5,798 nt of DNA from CAYFJO01 sp964343305 (GCA_964343305.1 CAYFJO010000612.1:1-5798), one strand, 5' to 3'; shown: positions 1-5,798, counted from the first letter of the stretch. Notes: generated by a model not told the origin, from the letters alone. Made by a program: numbers and translations.

Positions 1-68
1 TCCGCTTTCACTGCGTAGGGAACCAGAATGAGCGTGCTGACGATCAAGACCAATACTTGCCGAGTCAT
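1..68 (-). CDS. Partial secreted or membrane protein, N-terminus only (signal peptide)
   Basis: An ATG read on the minus strand at 68-66 opens a frame that stays open to the window edge (22 codons). It encodes MTRQVLVLIVSTLILVPYAV and then Lys-Ala: a short start with Arg3, a hydrophobic core of about 15 residues and a small residue at the end. This has the shape of a Sec signal peptide with a possible cleavage after Ala22. A purine-rich GGGGGA lies 4 nt before the ATG and could serve as a ribosome binding site. The mature protein is outside the window, so its function cannot be told. The gene points away from the integrase remnant, the orientation a first cassette gene would have in an integron, but it may equally be an ordinary chromosomal gene. 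The open frame is short, so the call rests on the signal-peptide pattern and the start context. Confidence 0.55.
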   Translation of the reverse strand, partial: MTRQVLVLIVSTLILVPYAVKA

Positions 69-95
69 AACGTCCCCCTATGTGGCACCTTCTGT

Positions 96-115
96 GGCAT
101 AACTACGATTATGCC
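96..115. repeat. Perfect 7-bp inverted repeat, possible operator or 5'-UTR hairpin
   Basis: GGCATAA (96-102) and TTATGCC (109-115) are exact reverse complements around a 6-base centre. The element ends 27 bases before the minus-strand start codon at 68, within the likely promoter or leader of that gene. A repressor operator or a leader hairpin are both possible. There is no T-run on either side, so it is not a typical intrinsic terminator. Confidence 0.55.
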
Positions 116-255
116 GGTCTATCTGTAATTAGTTTCGCTAATTCCCGGCTAGAAGCTTCTTAACGGATAATAGCCGTTTAGCAGGACTGCAACAAGCCAC
201 TCAGATGGGTGGTTGTGCTTTGTCTTTGAATACCCAGAATGATCAGTGGTCGTTA

Positions 256-277
256 GTACACTTAGAAACTAATGTAC
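256..277. repeat. Near-perfect 9-bp inverted repeat upstream of the integrase start
   Basis: GTACA (256-260), one unpaired C (261), then TTAG (262-265), a three-base AAA loop, CTAA (269-272) and TGTAC (273-277) form a stem of nine Watson-Crick pairs with a single bulge. The element ends 28 bases before the integrase ATG, where the promoter or leader of that gene should be. It could be a binding site controlling the integrase or the divergent gene, or a folded single-strand site. Known LexA boxes (CTGT-N8-ACAG, GAAC-N4-GTTC) do not match it. The structure is directly visible; the role is inferred. Confidence 0.6.
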
Positions 278-305
278 ATGATTCCAGCTTGCAAGGATTC
301 TTAAA

Positions 306-1350
306 ATGAGCATTGAAAAACTTGGAAAGGTCCTGCGGTCAGCCAGGCTGAAGAAGAATGATCGAGCGTGGTTTGAACGTTGGATTGGCTGGTATGGCAA
401 ATATTGTGGCGCGGGTTTTGATGAGCGGATTCCGGTCGACAGAAAGCGAGTGATTGGTTTTCTGAGACTGCAAAAGTCGATGGGCCGCCAAACTTGGCAG
501 CGATTGCAAGCGGTGCGCGCGATTGAGTTCTATCGGACAACCGTGCTGCGAGAAGCGAACTGGGACTTACAAGACATCTGCGAGACGTTGGCGGAGTTTG
601 CGGAACGTGAGGAGCAGGCTCGCGCAACGAACGCGAACGAACTCGACGTGGTAGGAAAGATCGACCCGAGAGAGTCCGATGCGATTCAGACGATGCGACG
701 AACGCTACGGGTGTCGGGCAAGAAATGGAATACGGACGTTGAAGTGCGAGTTGGGTTACATTGACGCGGTGCGAGCAACGGGTCCAACGCGGTTGCCCGT
801 CGTTTTAGCTCGAGAAGAAATTGACGCTCTCTTCCAGCAACTTGGCGGCTGCATGTTGTTGATTGCCCAAGTCTTGTATGGTGCAGGCTTGCGTTTGAGC
901 AACGGACTTCGGTTGCGTGTGAAAGACGTGGATTTTGGGCATGGTCAAATCGTCATCCGTGATGGCAAGGGAGACATGGACCGGGTGACGGTGTTGCCGG
1001 CGACAGTGGTTGATCGCCTCAAGTCCCAAATCGAATTTGCCCGGTGTCTGCACGAGCGAGATCTTGCCGAAGGCCACGGCCGCGTGTGGTTACCTTACGC
1101 GTTGTCGCGGAAGTATCCCAATGCAGAACGAGAGTTTATTTGGCAGTTCATCTTTCCGGCCAGTCGGATCTCGAAAGATCCACGTTCGGGCGATTTTCGT
1201 CGGCACCATCTTCATGGGGATTCATTCAGCGATGCTTTGAAGGTCGCGGCGGGACAATCGGGGTTGACGAAACGAATCACGTCACCCGTTTTTCGTCACA
1301 GTTTCGCGACGCATATGTTGGCCGCCGGCTACGACATTCGCACCGTGCAG
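306..1350 (+). pseudogene. intI: Integron-type tyrosine recombinase (IntI-like), decayed: internal deletion, frameshift, lost C-terminus
   Basis: An intact relative would recombine attI and attC sites by a Tyr-nucleophile mechanism. Translation starts at ATG 306 behind AAGGA (293-297). The first frame gives about 143 residues, including a helical core-binding-like segment (WFERWIGWYGKYC) and MRRTLRVSGKKWNT, then shifts and stops at 764. Homology resumes in another frame from about 739 (LKCELGYIDAVRATGPTRLP) and runs to 1350. The catalytic domain shows Arg I in GAGLRL (codon 892-894), the beta-hairpin Lys in DGKG (967-969), and the block specific to integron integrases at 1090-1215 (LPYALSRKYPNAE, WQFIFP, DPRSG, RRHH). 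Box II reads SPVFRHSFATHML: Arg (1294-1296) is kept, but the catalytic His expected before VFR is Pro (CCC 1285-1287). After GYDIRTVQ the expected ELLGH block and the C-terminal Tyr are missing. The frame runs on through antisense sequence to 1590. Roughly 75 residues of a core-binding domain also seem lost near 735. The protein cannot be active. Confidence 0.85.
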
Positions 1351-1617
1351 ATCGTCCGAATAGGCCGCGACCAGCAAAGGCGATGTCGACACGACAACCG
1401 CGGCGCGAGCGTCGCCCTTCGCAAGATGTTCCCTCAACACAGGACGATCAATCATATCCAGAACGTCGACCAACAAGAACATTCCACCGATCTTGCGCAA
1501 CGCACGACGCACTCCAAACATCCCCGGCTCAAGTGCCCGCAATTTGGATTCCGAAAGCGTCAAACCACCCGGATTTGTCGCAGTAGATGAAGCGTCAAAT
1601 TCAATCGGATGAATCAT
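1351..1617 (-). pseudogene. Conserved hypothetical protein, 5' fragment, 3' end lost at the junction
   Basis: The frame begins at ATG 1617-1615, 11 bases after the cysK stop, so it reads as the next gene of the cysK unit. No good ribosome binding site is visible, so translational coupling is plausible. About 89 residues look natural: MIHPIEFDAS, then PGGLTLSESKLRALEPGMFG, VRRALRKIGGMFLLVDVLDM, and REHLAKGDARAAVVVSTSPL before LVAAYSDDL. After that the frame enters the complement of the integrase box II region (ending at 1282) and the sequence stops making sense. This pattern matches from memory a conserved planctomycete protein of unknown function that continues well beyond this point, but I cannot name its domain. 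The fragment has no signal peptide and is probably cytoplasmic. Loss of the 3' end suggests it is non-functional, unless a short chimeric protein (111 codons in all) is made. Confidence 0.6.
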
Positions 1618-1628
1618 TTATTCTGTTG

Positions 1629-2567
1629 TCATTCGTTGCCGCCAAACAACGGTGTCGACAGATATCGTTCGCCCAGGCTGCACATGATCGTGACGATTCG
1701 CTTGCCTTTGAATTCTGGCCGAGCGGCAACCTGAGCGGCGGCCCACATGTTCGCACCGCTGCTGATGCCGGCCACGATGCCTTCGTGTTCGGCCAGCTTT
1801 CGGCCCCATGCGAACGCATCTTCGTCATCGACCGTGACAACTTCGTCAACGATCGAGGTGTCGAGGTTCTTGGGAATGAATCCCGCGCCGATGCCTTGAA
1901 TGCGGTGTTTGCCGGGTTGGCCGCCACCGATCACCGGCGAATGCTTTGGTTCCACGGCGATGGCTTTGAAGTCGGGATTCTTCGATTTGATGTAGCGAGC
2001 CACACCCGTGATCGTTCCACCCGTGCCAACGCCGGCCACGATCGCATCGATGTTCTGGCCGCTGTCTTCCCAGATTTCGGGACCGGTGGTCGCTTCATGG
2101 ATCGCCGGGTTCGCCGGGTTTTCGAACTGCTGTGGCATCCAGCCCGCGTCGTCGGACTCCACCAGTTCACCCGCGCGACGAATGGCACCCGGCATTCCCT
2201 CGGCGGCCGGAGTCAGATCCAGATTTGCTCCCATCGCTCGCAGCAAGGCGCGTCGCTCGACCGACATCGACTCGGGCATGGTTAGCGTCAAACGATAGCC
2301 CTTCGCCGCACAAACAAATGCCAGCGCGATGCCCGTGTTGCCACTGGTCGGCTCGATGATGTGCGTATCCTGGTTAATCGTGCCATCACGCTCTGCGGCT
2401 TCGATCATCGCCACGCCGATGCGATCCTTGACGCTGTTGAGCGGCTGAAAAAACTCGCATTTCGCAAAGACGGTGGCGCCGTCTTGCGGAATCAAACGAT
2501 TGATTCGAATCATCGGCGTGTCGCCCATCGCTGCGGATGCGTTATCAAAGGTTTTGCCTCGTGGCAT
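1629..2567 (-). CDS. cysK: Cysteine synthase A (O-acetylserine sulfhydrylase), PLP-dependent
   Basis: A cytoplasmic enzyme of 312 residues that makes L-cysteine from O-acetyl-L-serine and sulfide, the last step of sulfur assimilation. It has the fold-type II PLP pattern in order. GDTPMIRIN is at 15-23, and the PLP Lys is K47 in NSVKDRIG. The substrate loop PTSGNTG lies at 73-79, MPESMSVERR at 97-106, and the phosphate-cup GVGTGGTITG at 179-188. EPKHSPVI and IQGIGAGFIPKNLD follow, then SSGAN, and CSLGERYLST near the end, with Ser297 in the PLP-ring-contact position. Length is close to E. coli CysK (323). The start is ATG 2567 with AGGAG at 2574-2578, 6 nt away. Cystathionine beta-synthase-like or CysM paralogues share the fold, but the motif set and length favour CysK. 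A leader of up to 230 bases with inverted repeats precedes it, and a broken conserved gene follows after 11 bases. Confidence 0.92.
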   Translation of the reverse strand: MPRGKTFDNASAAMGDTPMIRINRLIPQDGATVFAKCEFFQPLNSVKDRIGVAMIEAAERDGTINQDTHIIEPTSGNTGIALAFVCAAKGYRLTLTMPESMSVERRALLRAMGANLDLTPAAEGMPGAIRRAGELVESDDAGWMPQQFENPANPAIHEATTGPEIWEDSGQNIDAIVAGVGTGGTITGVARYIKSKNPDFKAIAVEPKHSPVIGGGQPGKHRIQGIGAGFIPKNLDTSIVDEVVTVDDEDAFAWGRKLAEHEGIVAGISSGANMWAAAQVAARPEFKGKRIVTIMCSLGERYLSTPLFGGNE

Positions 2568-2587
2568 GATATTCTCCTATTGATTGA

Positions 2588-2645
2588 CTTGGGTGGTTCA
2601 TCAATGAAAAGACGCGGTGACTTTGCCAGCAAGTTACCGCCCAAG
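2588..2645 (-). promoter_or_regulatory. Possible alternative stem in the cysK leader RNA
   Basis: In the cysK-sense direction CTTGGGCGGT (complement of 2645-2636) can pair with ACCACCCAAG (complement of 2597-2588) in 9 of 10 positions. Its 5' arm overlaps one arm of the 2614-2640 repeat, so the two helices cannot form together. Mutually exclusive stems of this kind occur in attenuators and riboswitches. No terminator T-run or known riboswitch core is visible, so regulation is only a suggestion. Confidence 0.25.
2614..2640. repeat. 10-bp inverted repeat in the cysK leader
   Basis: GCGGTGACTT (2614-2623) and AAGTTACCGC (2631-2640) pair in 9 of 10 positions around TGCCAGC. The one odd position would be a G-U pair in plus-strand RNA and an A-C mismatch in the cysK-sense RNA. 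The arms lie about 47-73 bases before the cysK start codon, a position suited to an operator or to a leader hairpin. A smaller hairpin, CTTGC/GCAAG with a four-base loop (2647-2660), sits directly upstream in the cysK direction. Confidence 0.5.
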
Positions 2646-2798
2646 ACTTGCCTTCGCAAGACGGATGATTCGACGGTCCTGGCGCGGCGGTCGCGTCGTG
2701 CCCGGCAATTTGCTGGCCTGGAAGTTTTTTGGCCGGATTGGGCGGGGTTTCTGGATGGTCGTTCGAGTCAGGATTCGATGGCCAACGCAACGTTCTCG

Positions 2799-4538
2799 TC
2801 ACTTGGATTTACCCGCGACGACGCGAGACGAGGGAATTTCCAGCTTCTCATACAGCGGCGAACCCACGCGTTTGCGGCCGACGACGATTCGATCAGGAAA
2901 CACATGCAGCAGATGAATCGACAACATGTTGTCCGCCAGGACATGGGCGGTGCGTTCGTGCATGCGGAAGCCGTTTCGGTGGCGATGTCCAAACAGATAG
3001 CCGGTCACGCTGCGTTCGTGCAGCAGCGACAGAACTTCGGTCCCGCCGAGTTGCGGTTGCAAGTTGTTGCCAAAAGCCGGCAGTGACGGATAGTGCGCGA
3101 TGACGAACACGTGTTGTTTGTCTTTCGTCCGCTCTAACTGCTCTCTCAAGTAGTCAATCTGTTCTGCGTCTGCGCGCATGGTCAGAAACGGAACGGTGAT
3201 GAAGGCACAGTTGCCGTGTTCGATCAGTTGCCGCGGTTTGCTGCCCGTGTATTTCTCGTACAACGCGGTGGAGCCGGTAAAGCCATCTTTCTTCGCCTCA
3301 TCCAACGCTTTCTGCACGATCGCCGCGTATTCGGGTTTCTGTTTCGGAGCGGATGCGTAGGACTGTTCGACAAAGTCGTAATTGAACAGGACATCGTGGT
3401 TGCCGGGTACGACGTGCTTCGGTGGTTTCAAGTCAGCAAACATGCGATTGAACAGTTCCCATTCTTCGGGAAGATTGTTGTTCACCAGATCGCCCGCCAC
3501 GAACACCATCGCCGGCTTCAAACGATTCAATTCGGCGATCGCCGCCTTTGCCTTTTGAATGAGATAGTCACGATTTGCTTCGCGATCAAACTGCGGATCG
3601 GAGACGAGGGCAAATGTGAAGTCCGGTTTCGCGGAGAGATCCGATGAATACGACGGACAACCGAACGGATCGTCCTCGACCGTTTTCATTCTCGGCGCGA
3701 CTACCGGATTTGGCACCGATAACGAAAACGCTTTCAACGCGGGATCCGCGATTTGCGCCATTTCGATGTGATCAGCAAAGACACGCACCAGCGTGATCGC
3801 ACCGCGGGCAGACCAACCGGTCGACGCCACCGTCCAACCAGGCAGCGAATTGGTGTAGCTAACCTGATGGCCATACCGAGTAGGATCGAAACGGACAGCG
3901 ATCTTCTGCTTTTCGACCAAACTCCAAAACTTTTCATGGGCTGGCGTTAGTTTCGAGCGCGGCGCTGAGCGGTCTCGTCCACTAAACAACAACACAGCTT
4001 TGGCGTACTTGGTCGCCGCGAATTGCTCTTCTAACCGTGCCGTCGCCGTATCGGGGTCGCGGTCCAAGTCTCCCGCAAATGCGAGTGCCACGCCGTTGAC
4101 CGACTTGATGCTATTCTCGGCGTTGTACTTCGTGAAAACGGTGCGAAAGTCGTCAACCGAATTCGACAGCCTGTCACGATGCCCCGGCGTCACCAGCGTC
4201 GGCACTTTGACTTGTTCGAGATACTTCTGCACCGCCGCAAAATCATCCTTCGAGCCGGACCAGGTCAGTGAACCCAGAACTACCAAGGCATCAGGTTCCA
4301 GCGCGTTTACCAAATCAACAGTCTTTTTCATACTCTCCGGCGCGGTCTTCGCCAGAAAATCACGTGGACTTCCGTACTCATCCTTGATCTCTGCTGGTGG
4401 CAGAGTCGTGATGTACAGATTGGAAACAACCGCAATCGTTGCGATTGGCTCCTCCGCGCGACAACACGTCGTGCCAACAACGGCAAGCAGCAATGCAGCC
4501 AAAACAACGACCATAGATTGCTTGTTGGAATGCGACAT
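2799..4538 (-). CDS. Secreted tandem calcineurin-like metallophosphoesterase with a degenerate N-terminal half
   Basis: This exported protein has 579 residues from ATG 4538 (numbering below counts from the TTG one codon upstream). Lys7 and a hydrophobic stretch (about 10-23) followed by CCRAEE give a Sec signal peptide, probably cut after Ala29. The C-terminal half has the metallophosphoesterase motifs in order: SDPQ (314-317), GDLVNN (350-355), PGNHD (379-383), AHYP (482-485) and GHRH (518-521). Asp-Pro-Gln in place of Asp-x-His in motif I is typical of the CPPED1/CSTP1-like branch. The N-terminal half repeats the layout without the metal ligands: VVSNLY (38-43), VVLGSLT (87-93) for GDLx, and TPGHRD (118-123) for PGNHD. 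It is therefore likely a non-catalytic duplicate. Substrate is unknown; phosphomonoesters or phosphodiesters outside the cytoplasm are likely. It starts 25 bp after the SGNH hydrolase gene and is probably co-transcribed with it. Confidence 0.85.
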   Translation of the reverse strand: MSHSNKQSMVVVLAALLLAVVGTTCCRAEEPIATIAVVSNLYITTLPPAEIKDEYGSPRDFLAKTAPESMKKTVDLVNALEPDALVVLGSLTWSGSKDDFAAVQKYLEQVKVPTLVTPGHRDRLSNSVDDFRTVFTKYNAENSIKSVNGVALAFAGDLDRDPDTATARLEEQFAATKYAKAVLLFSGRDRSAPRSKLTPAHEKFWSLVEKQKIAVRFDPTRYGHQVSYTNSLPGWTVASTGWSARGAITLVRVFADHIEMAQIADPALKAFSLSVPNPVVAPRMKTVEDDPFGCPSYSSDLSAKPDFTFALVSDPQFDREANRDYLIQKAKAAIAELNRLKPAMVFVAGDLVNNNLPEEWELFNRMFADLKPPKHVVPGNHDVLFNYDFVEQSYASAPKQKPEYAAIVQKALDEAKKDGFTGSTALYEKYTGSKPRQLIEHGNCAFITVPFLTMRADAEQIDYLREQLERTKDKQHVFVIAHYPSLPAFGNNLQPQLGGTEVLSLLHERSVTGYLFGHRHRNGFRMHERTAHVLADNMLSIHLLHVFPDRIVVGRKRVGSPLYEKLEIPSSRVVAGKSK

Positions 4539-4547
4539 CAATTAATT

Positions 4548-4551
4548 CTCC
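4548..4551 (-). promoter_or_regulatory. Ribosome binding site of the phosphoesterase gene
   Basis: GGAG on the minus strand lies 9 nt before ATG 4538 and 6 nt before an in-frame TTG at 4541. Either start is possible and they differ by a single residue. ATG is preferred because it is the stronger codon and the spacing is still acceptable. Confidence 0.55.
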
Positions 4552-4563
4552 AATAGAATGCGG

Positions 4564-5694
4564 TCAACGAGCTGGTTGAGCGAGCCGCCATTTGAGCCAC
4601 GCGTAGATGCTTGCGGCAACTTGTCTGTATCCTTCGGCGTTTGGGTGCACGCCGTTGTTTTCCGGATAGCCGTCGATCGGATCGAGGTTCAATTCGGTTG
4701 GAATGACGGCGACTTTCGCTTGCTTGTTGCCGGCAAATCGTTCGATTTGCCGCTGAACAAGTCGATGCTGGATTTGTTTCCATCCCCAGCGCGGATAGCG
4801 GCCTTTGTAATTTGCTTCGAACGCCGCTTCCCGTGAATTGGGTGGAGTTGTCAGACAGATACCAAACTCGGCCTGTGGCGCGGCTTGGCGAAATGCGTTT
4901 AGCAAGATGTCCGCTTGCTTGAACATCAGATCGATGCGCGCGTCAGGGTCGTCGGGCGGCGCGCTGAAACAATCGTTGATGCCGAGCATAAAAATGACAA
5001 AGTCGGGCCGCTGCCCATCGCACTGCTCTTTGAGATATCGCTCGACGTTCAACTGCGGTTTGCCATCATCGCCCAGATAGACAAACGGACTGCTACGCTT
5101 TCGATGTGTTCCATCGGGATTTGGCTCGTACCGCGAAACAAATCGCTGCCATGTCCAGCCGCCGTAGCCTTCATGCGCAACTCCGTCTATTGCCGTCGTC
5201 GGCTTGTGTGTGCCGAGCATCTGCCATTTCGGATTCGACGGCTGGGAAAGCAACCTGGCAATTTCGTTCGGATACTGCGTGGCGTGCGTCAAGCTGTCGC
5301 CAATGATCAACAAACGAATTTCACGGCCCGTGCCTGCGTTTGCGGAGATCACTTGCAACGTCGTGGATGCAGTTGCCACGAGTTTTCCGGAAGCGTTGCT
5401 CACATCGACGGTCAAGCGGTGTTCACCAACATCTTTCGCTGTCGGTGTTACGACCCACTGTCGCTTCGTGGTCTGACCCACGTCACACTTCACCGCAAAG
5501 CGATAATCATCAGGAGATTTCGTGAGCACAATGTTGTCAAAGTAGATACTGAATTCAACATCCGGCACGGCATAAAATTCCCGCGGTAAAGTCAATCGTA
5601 GCGATCGGCTGGACGCGTCTTCCGTAGCCGGACATGTTGTCGGAGCCAACATGAGAATTAGGAAAAGGAGTGCTTTGCGACGCTGGATTTTCAT
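4564..5694 (-). CDS. Secreted SGNH/GDSL-type hydrolase with an N-terminal Ig-like domain
   Basis: A likely exported esterase or carbohydrate deacetylase of 376 residues. ATG 5694 is chosen because it begins a clean signal peptide (MKIQRRKALLFLILMLAPTT, cleavage probably near Ala23). An in-frame ATG at 5760 would add 22 charged residues ahead of it and has no ribosome binding site. Residues about 30-117 look like a beta-rich Ig-like module ending in TLQVI. The hydrolase domain follows. Block I is LLIIGDSLTHA with nucleophile Ser134, block II is EGYGGWTW (175-182), and block III is LGIND (237-241) with oxyanion Asn240. Block V is NNGVHPNAEGY (346-356) with His350. The Asp normally three residues before that His is Asn347, so the triad may be a Ser-His dyad or use another acid. 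The substrate cannot be read from sequence; acetylated polysaccharides are a reasonable guess for a planctomycete. The phosphoesterase gene follows after 25 bp. Confidence 0.87.
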   Translation of the reverse strand: MKIQRRKALLFLILMLAPTTCPATEDASSRSLRLTLPREFYAVPDVEFSIYFDNIVLTKSPDDYRFAVKCDVGQTTKRQWVVTPTAKDVGEHRLTVDVSNASGKLVATASTTLQVISANAGTGREIRLLIIGDSLTHATQYPNEIARLLSQPSNPKWQMLGTHKPTTAIDGVAHEGYGGWTWQRFVSRYEPNPDGTHRKRSSPFVYLGDDGKPQLNVERYLKEQCDGQRPDFVIFMLGINDCFSAPPDDPDARIDLMFKQADILLNAFRQAAPQAEFGICLTTPPNSREAAFEANYKGRYPRWGWKQIQHRLVQRQIERFAGNKQAKVAVIPTELNLDPIDGYPENNGVHPNAEGYRQVAASIYAWLKWRLAQPAR

Positions 5695-5798
5695 ACTTTT
5701 CTCATTTCTTGATCTCATTTGTGACACGACGCCAGGATCTGTTCGTCGGTAGTTCCCCATTCTATGCGCAGCGTGAGGCGTTTGTGGATATCTCGGAA
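5695..5798. other. Upstream region of the SGNH hydrolase gene
   Basis: This short region precedes ATG 5694 on the minus strand and is cut by the window edge. GAG with an A-rich spacer 6 nt before the ATG is the only ribosome-binding candidate and is weak. An open frame continues from the ATG back to 5760 but has no coding look. No promoter elements, repeats or other gene were recognised. Confidence 0.4.

Larger units (their letters stand above)
69..305. other. Divergent intergenic region between the secreted-protein gene and the integrase remnant
   Basis: This stretch of 237 bases separates two divergent starts and appears AT-richer than the flanking genes. No convincing coding frame was found. 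It holds two inverted repeats (listed separately), a direct repeat TGTGGCA at 81-87 and 93-99, and a weaker inverted repeat AACGG/CCGTT at 162-166 and 174-178. In an intact integron this is where attI and the promoters Pc and PintI would lie. I looked on both strands for the core site GTTRRRY / RYYYAAC and found no match, so an attI is not supported. AAGGA at 293-297 is the likely ribosome binding site for the integrase ATG at 306. Confidence 0.6.
2568..2798. other. Intergenic leader between the phosphoesterase gene and cysK
   Basis: These 231 bases lie between the stop of the upstream gene and the cysK ATG. Short open frames cross it on both strands but none has a recognisable product or start signal. 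The half nearest cysK is rich in inverted repeats (listed separately), and AGGAG at 2574-2578 is the cysK ribosome binding site. No GC stem followed by a T-run is seen just after the upstream gene, so I cannot place an intrinsic terminator. The gap size suggests that cysK has its own promoter, but no -35/-10 pair is convincing. Confidence 0.55.

Noticed and set aside
69..305. attI or attC recombination site
   Set aside because: No GTTRRRY or RYYYAAC core was found on either strand; the inverted repeats present lack the attC layout.
1351..1590. C-terminal part of the plus-strand integrase frame after residue Gln of DIRTVQ
   Set aside because: It is the antisense of the minus-strand gene fragment and contains neither the ELLGH block nor the catalytic Tyr, so it is read-through, not native protein.
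1587..2285. Plus-strand open frame of 232 codons opposite cysK
   Set aside because: It is fully antisense to cysK, whose motifs are unmistakable; the product resembles nothing known.
2715..2745. Intrinsic terminator after the phosphoesterase gene (GGCC...GGCC with a T-run)
   Set aside because: The T-run lies inside the loop on the plus strand and reads as an A-run in the direction of transcription; the stem is only four pairs.
2545..2802. Minus-strand 85-codon frame filling the gap before cysK
   Set aside because: It overlaps the start of cysK and the stop of the upstream gene, is rich in Pro, Asn and Ser with no domain-like pattern, and covers the inverted repeats.
2361..3086. Long plus-strand open frame opposite cysK, the intergenic region and the phosphoesterase
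   Set aside because: It lies mostly antisense to two well-supported genes, has no family-like motif and no ribosome binding site; it is a shadow of GC-rich coding DNA.
5695..5760. Longer start for the SGNH hydrolase at 5760
   Set aside because: It would bury the signal peptide behind 22 charged residues and lacks a ribosome binding site.

Overview
The window looks like a piece of a planctomycete (Pirellulaceae / Rhodopirellula-like) chromosome. This is inferred from three things: moderately GC-rich coding DNA, secreted SGNH-hydrolase and metallophosphoesterase genes of the kind common in that group, and an integron-type integrase with an extended N-terminus. No rRNA or marker gene is present to prove the taxonomy.

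Layout. Positions 1-68 hold the first codons of a minus-strand gene that begins with a signal peptide and runs off the left edge. Positions 69-305 are an AT-richer divergent intergenic region with two clear inverted repeats. Positions 306-1350 are the remains of an integron-type tyrosine recombinase (IntI-like) on the plus strand. It has lost most of one core-binding domain, is frameshifted near 735, carries a Pro in place of a catalytic His, and is cut off before the last His and the nucleophilic Tyr. It is joined at about 1350/1351, tail to tail, to a minus-strand gene that has also lost its 3' end (1351-1617).

From there to the right edge every gene is on the minus strand. In transcription order these are an SGNH/GDSL-type secreted hydrolase (5694-4564), a secreted tandem metallophosphoesterase 25 bp downstream (4538-2799), a 230-bp gap with strong inverted repeats, cysteine synthase cysK (2567-1629), and the broken conserved gene 11 bp further on (1617-1351). 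SGNH hydrolase plus phosphoesterase form one likely two-gene operon of exported hydrolases. cysK plus the truncated gene form a second unit.

The most notable point is the decayed integron integrase and the rearrangement junction that fuses it to a broken neighbour of cysK. I found no consensus attI/attC core in the region upstream of the integrase, no CRISPR array, no tRNA or rRNA, and no clear new defence or signalling system. Secondary points are the catalytically degenerate N-terminal half of the phosphoesterase, an Asn where the SGNH hydrolase would usually have Asp, and mutually exclusive helices in the cysK leader.
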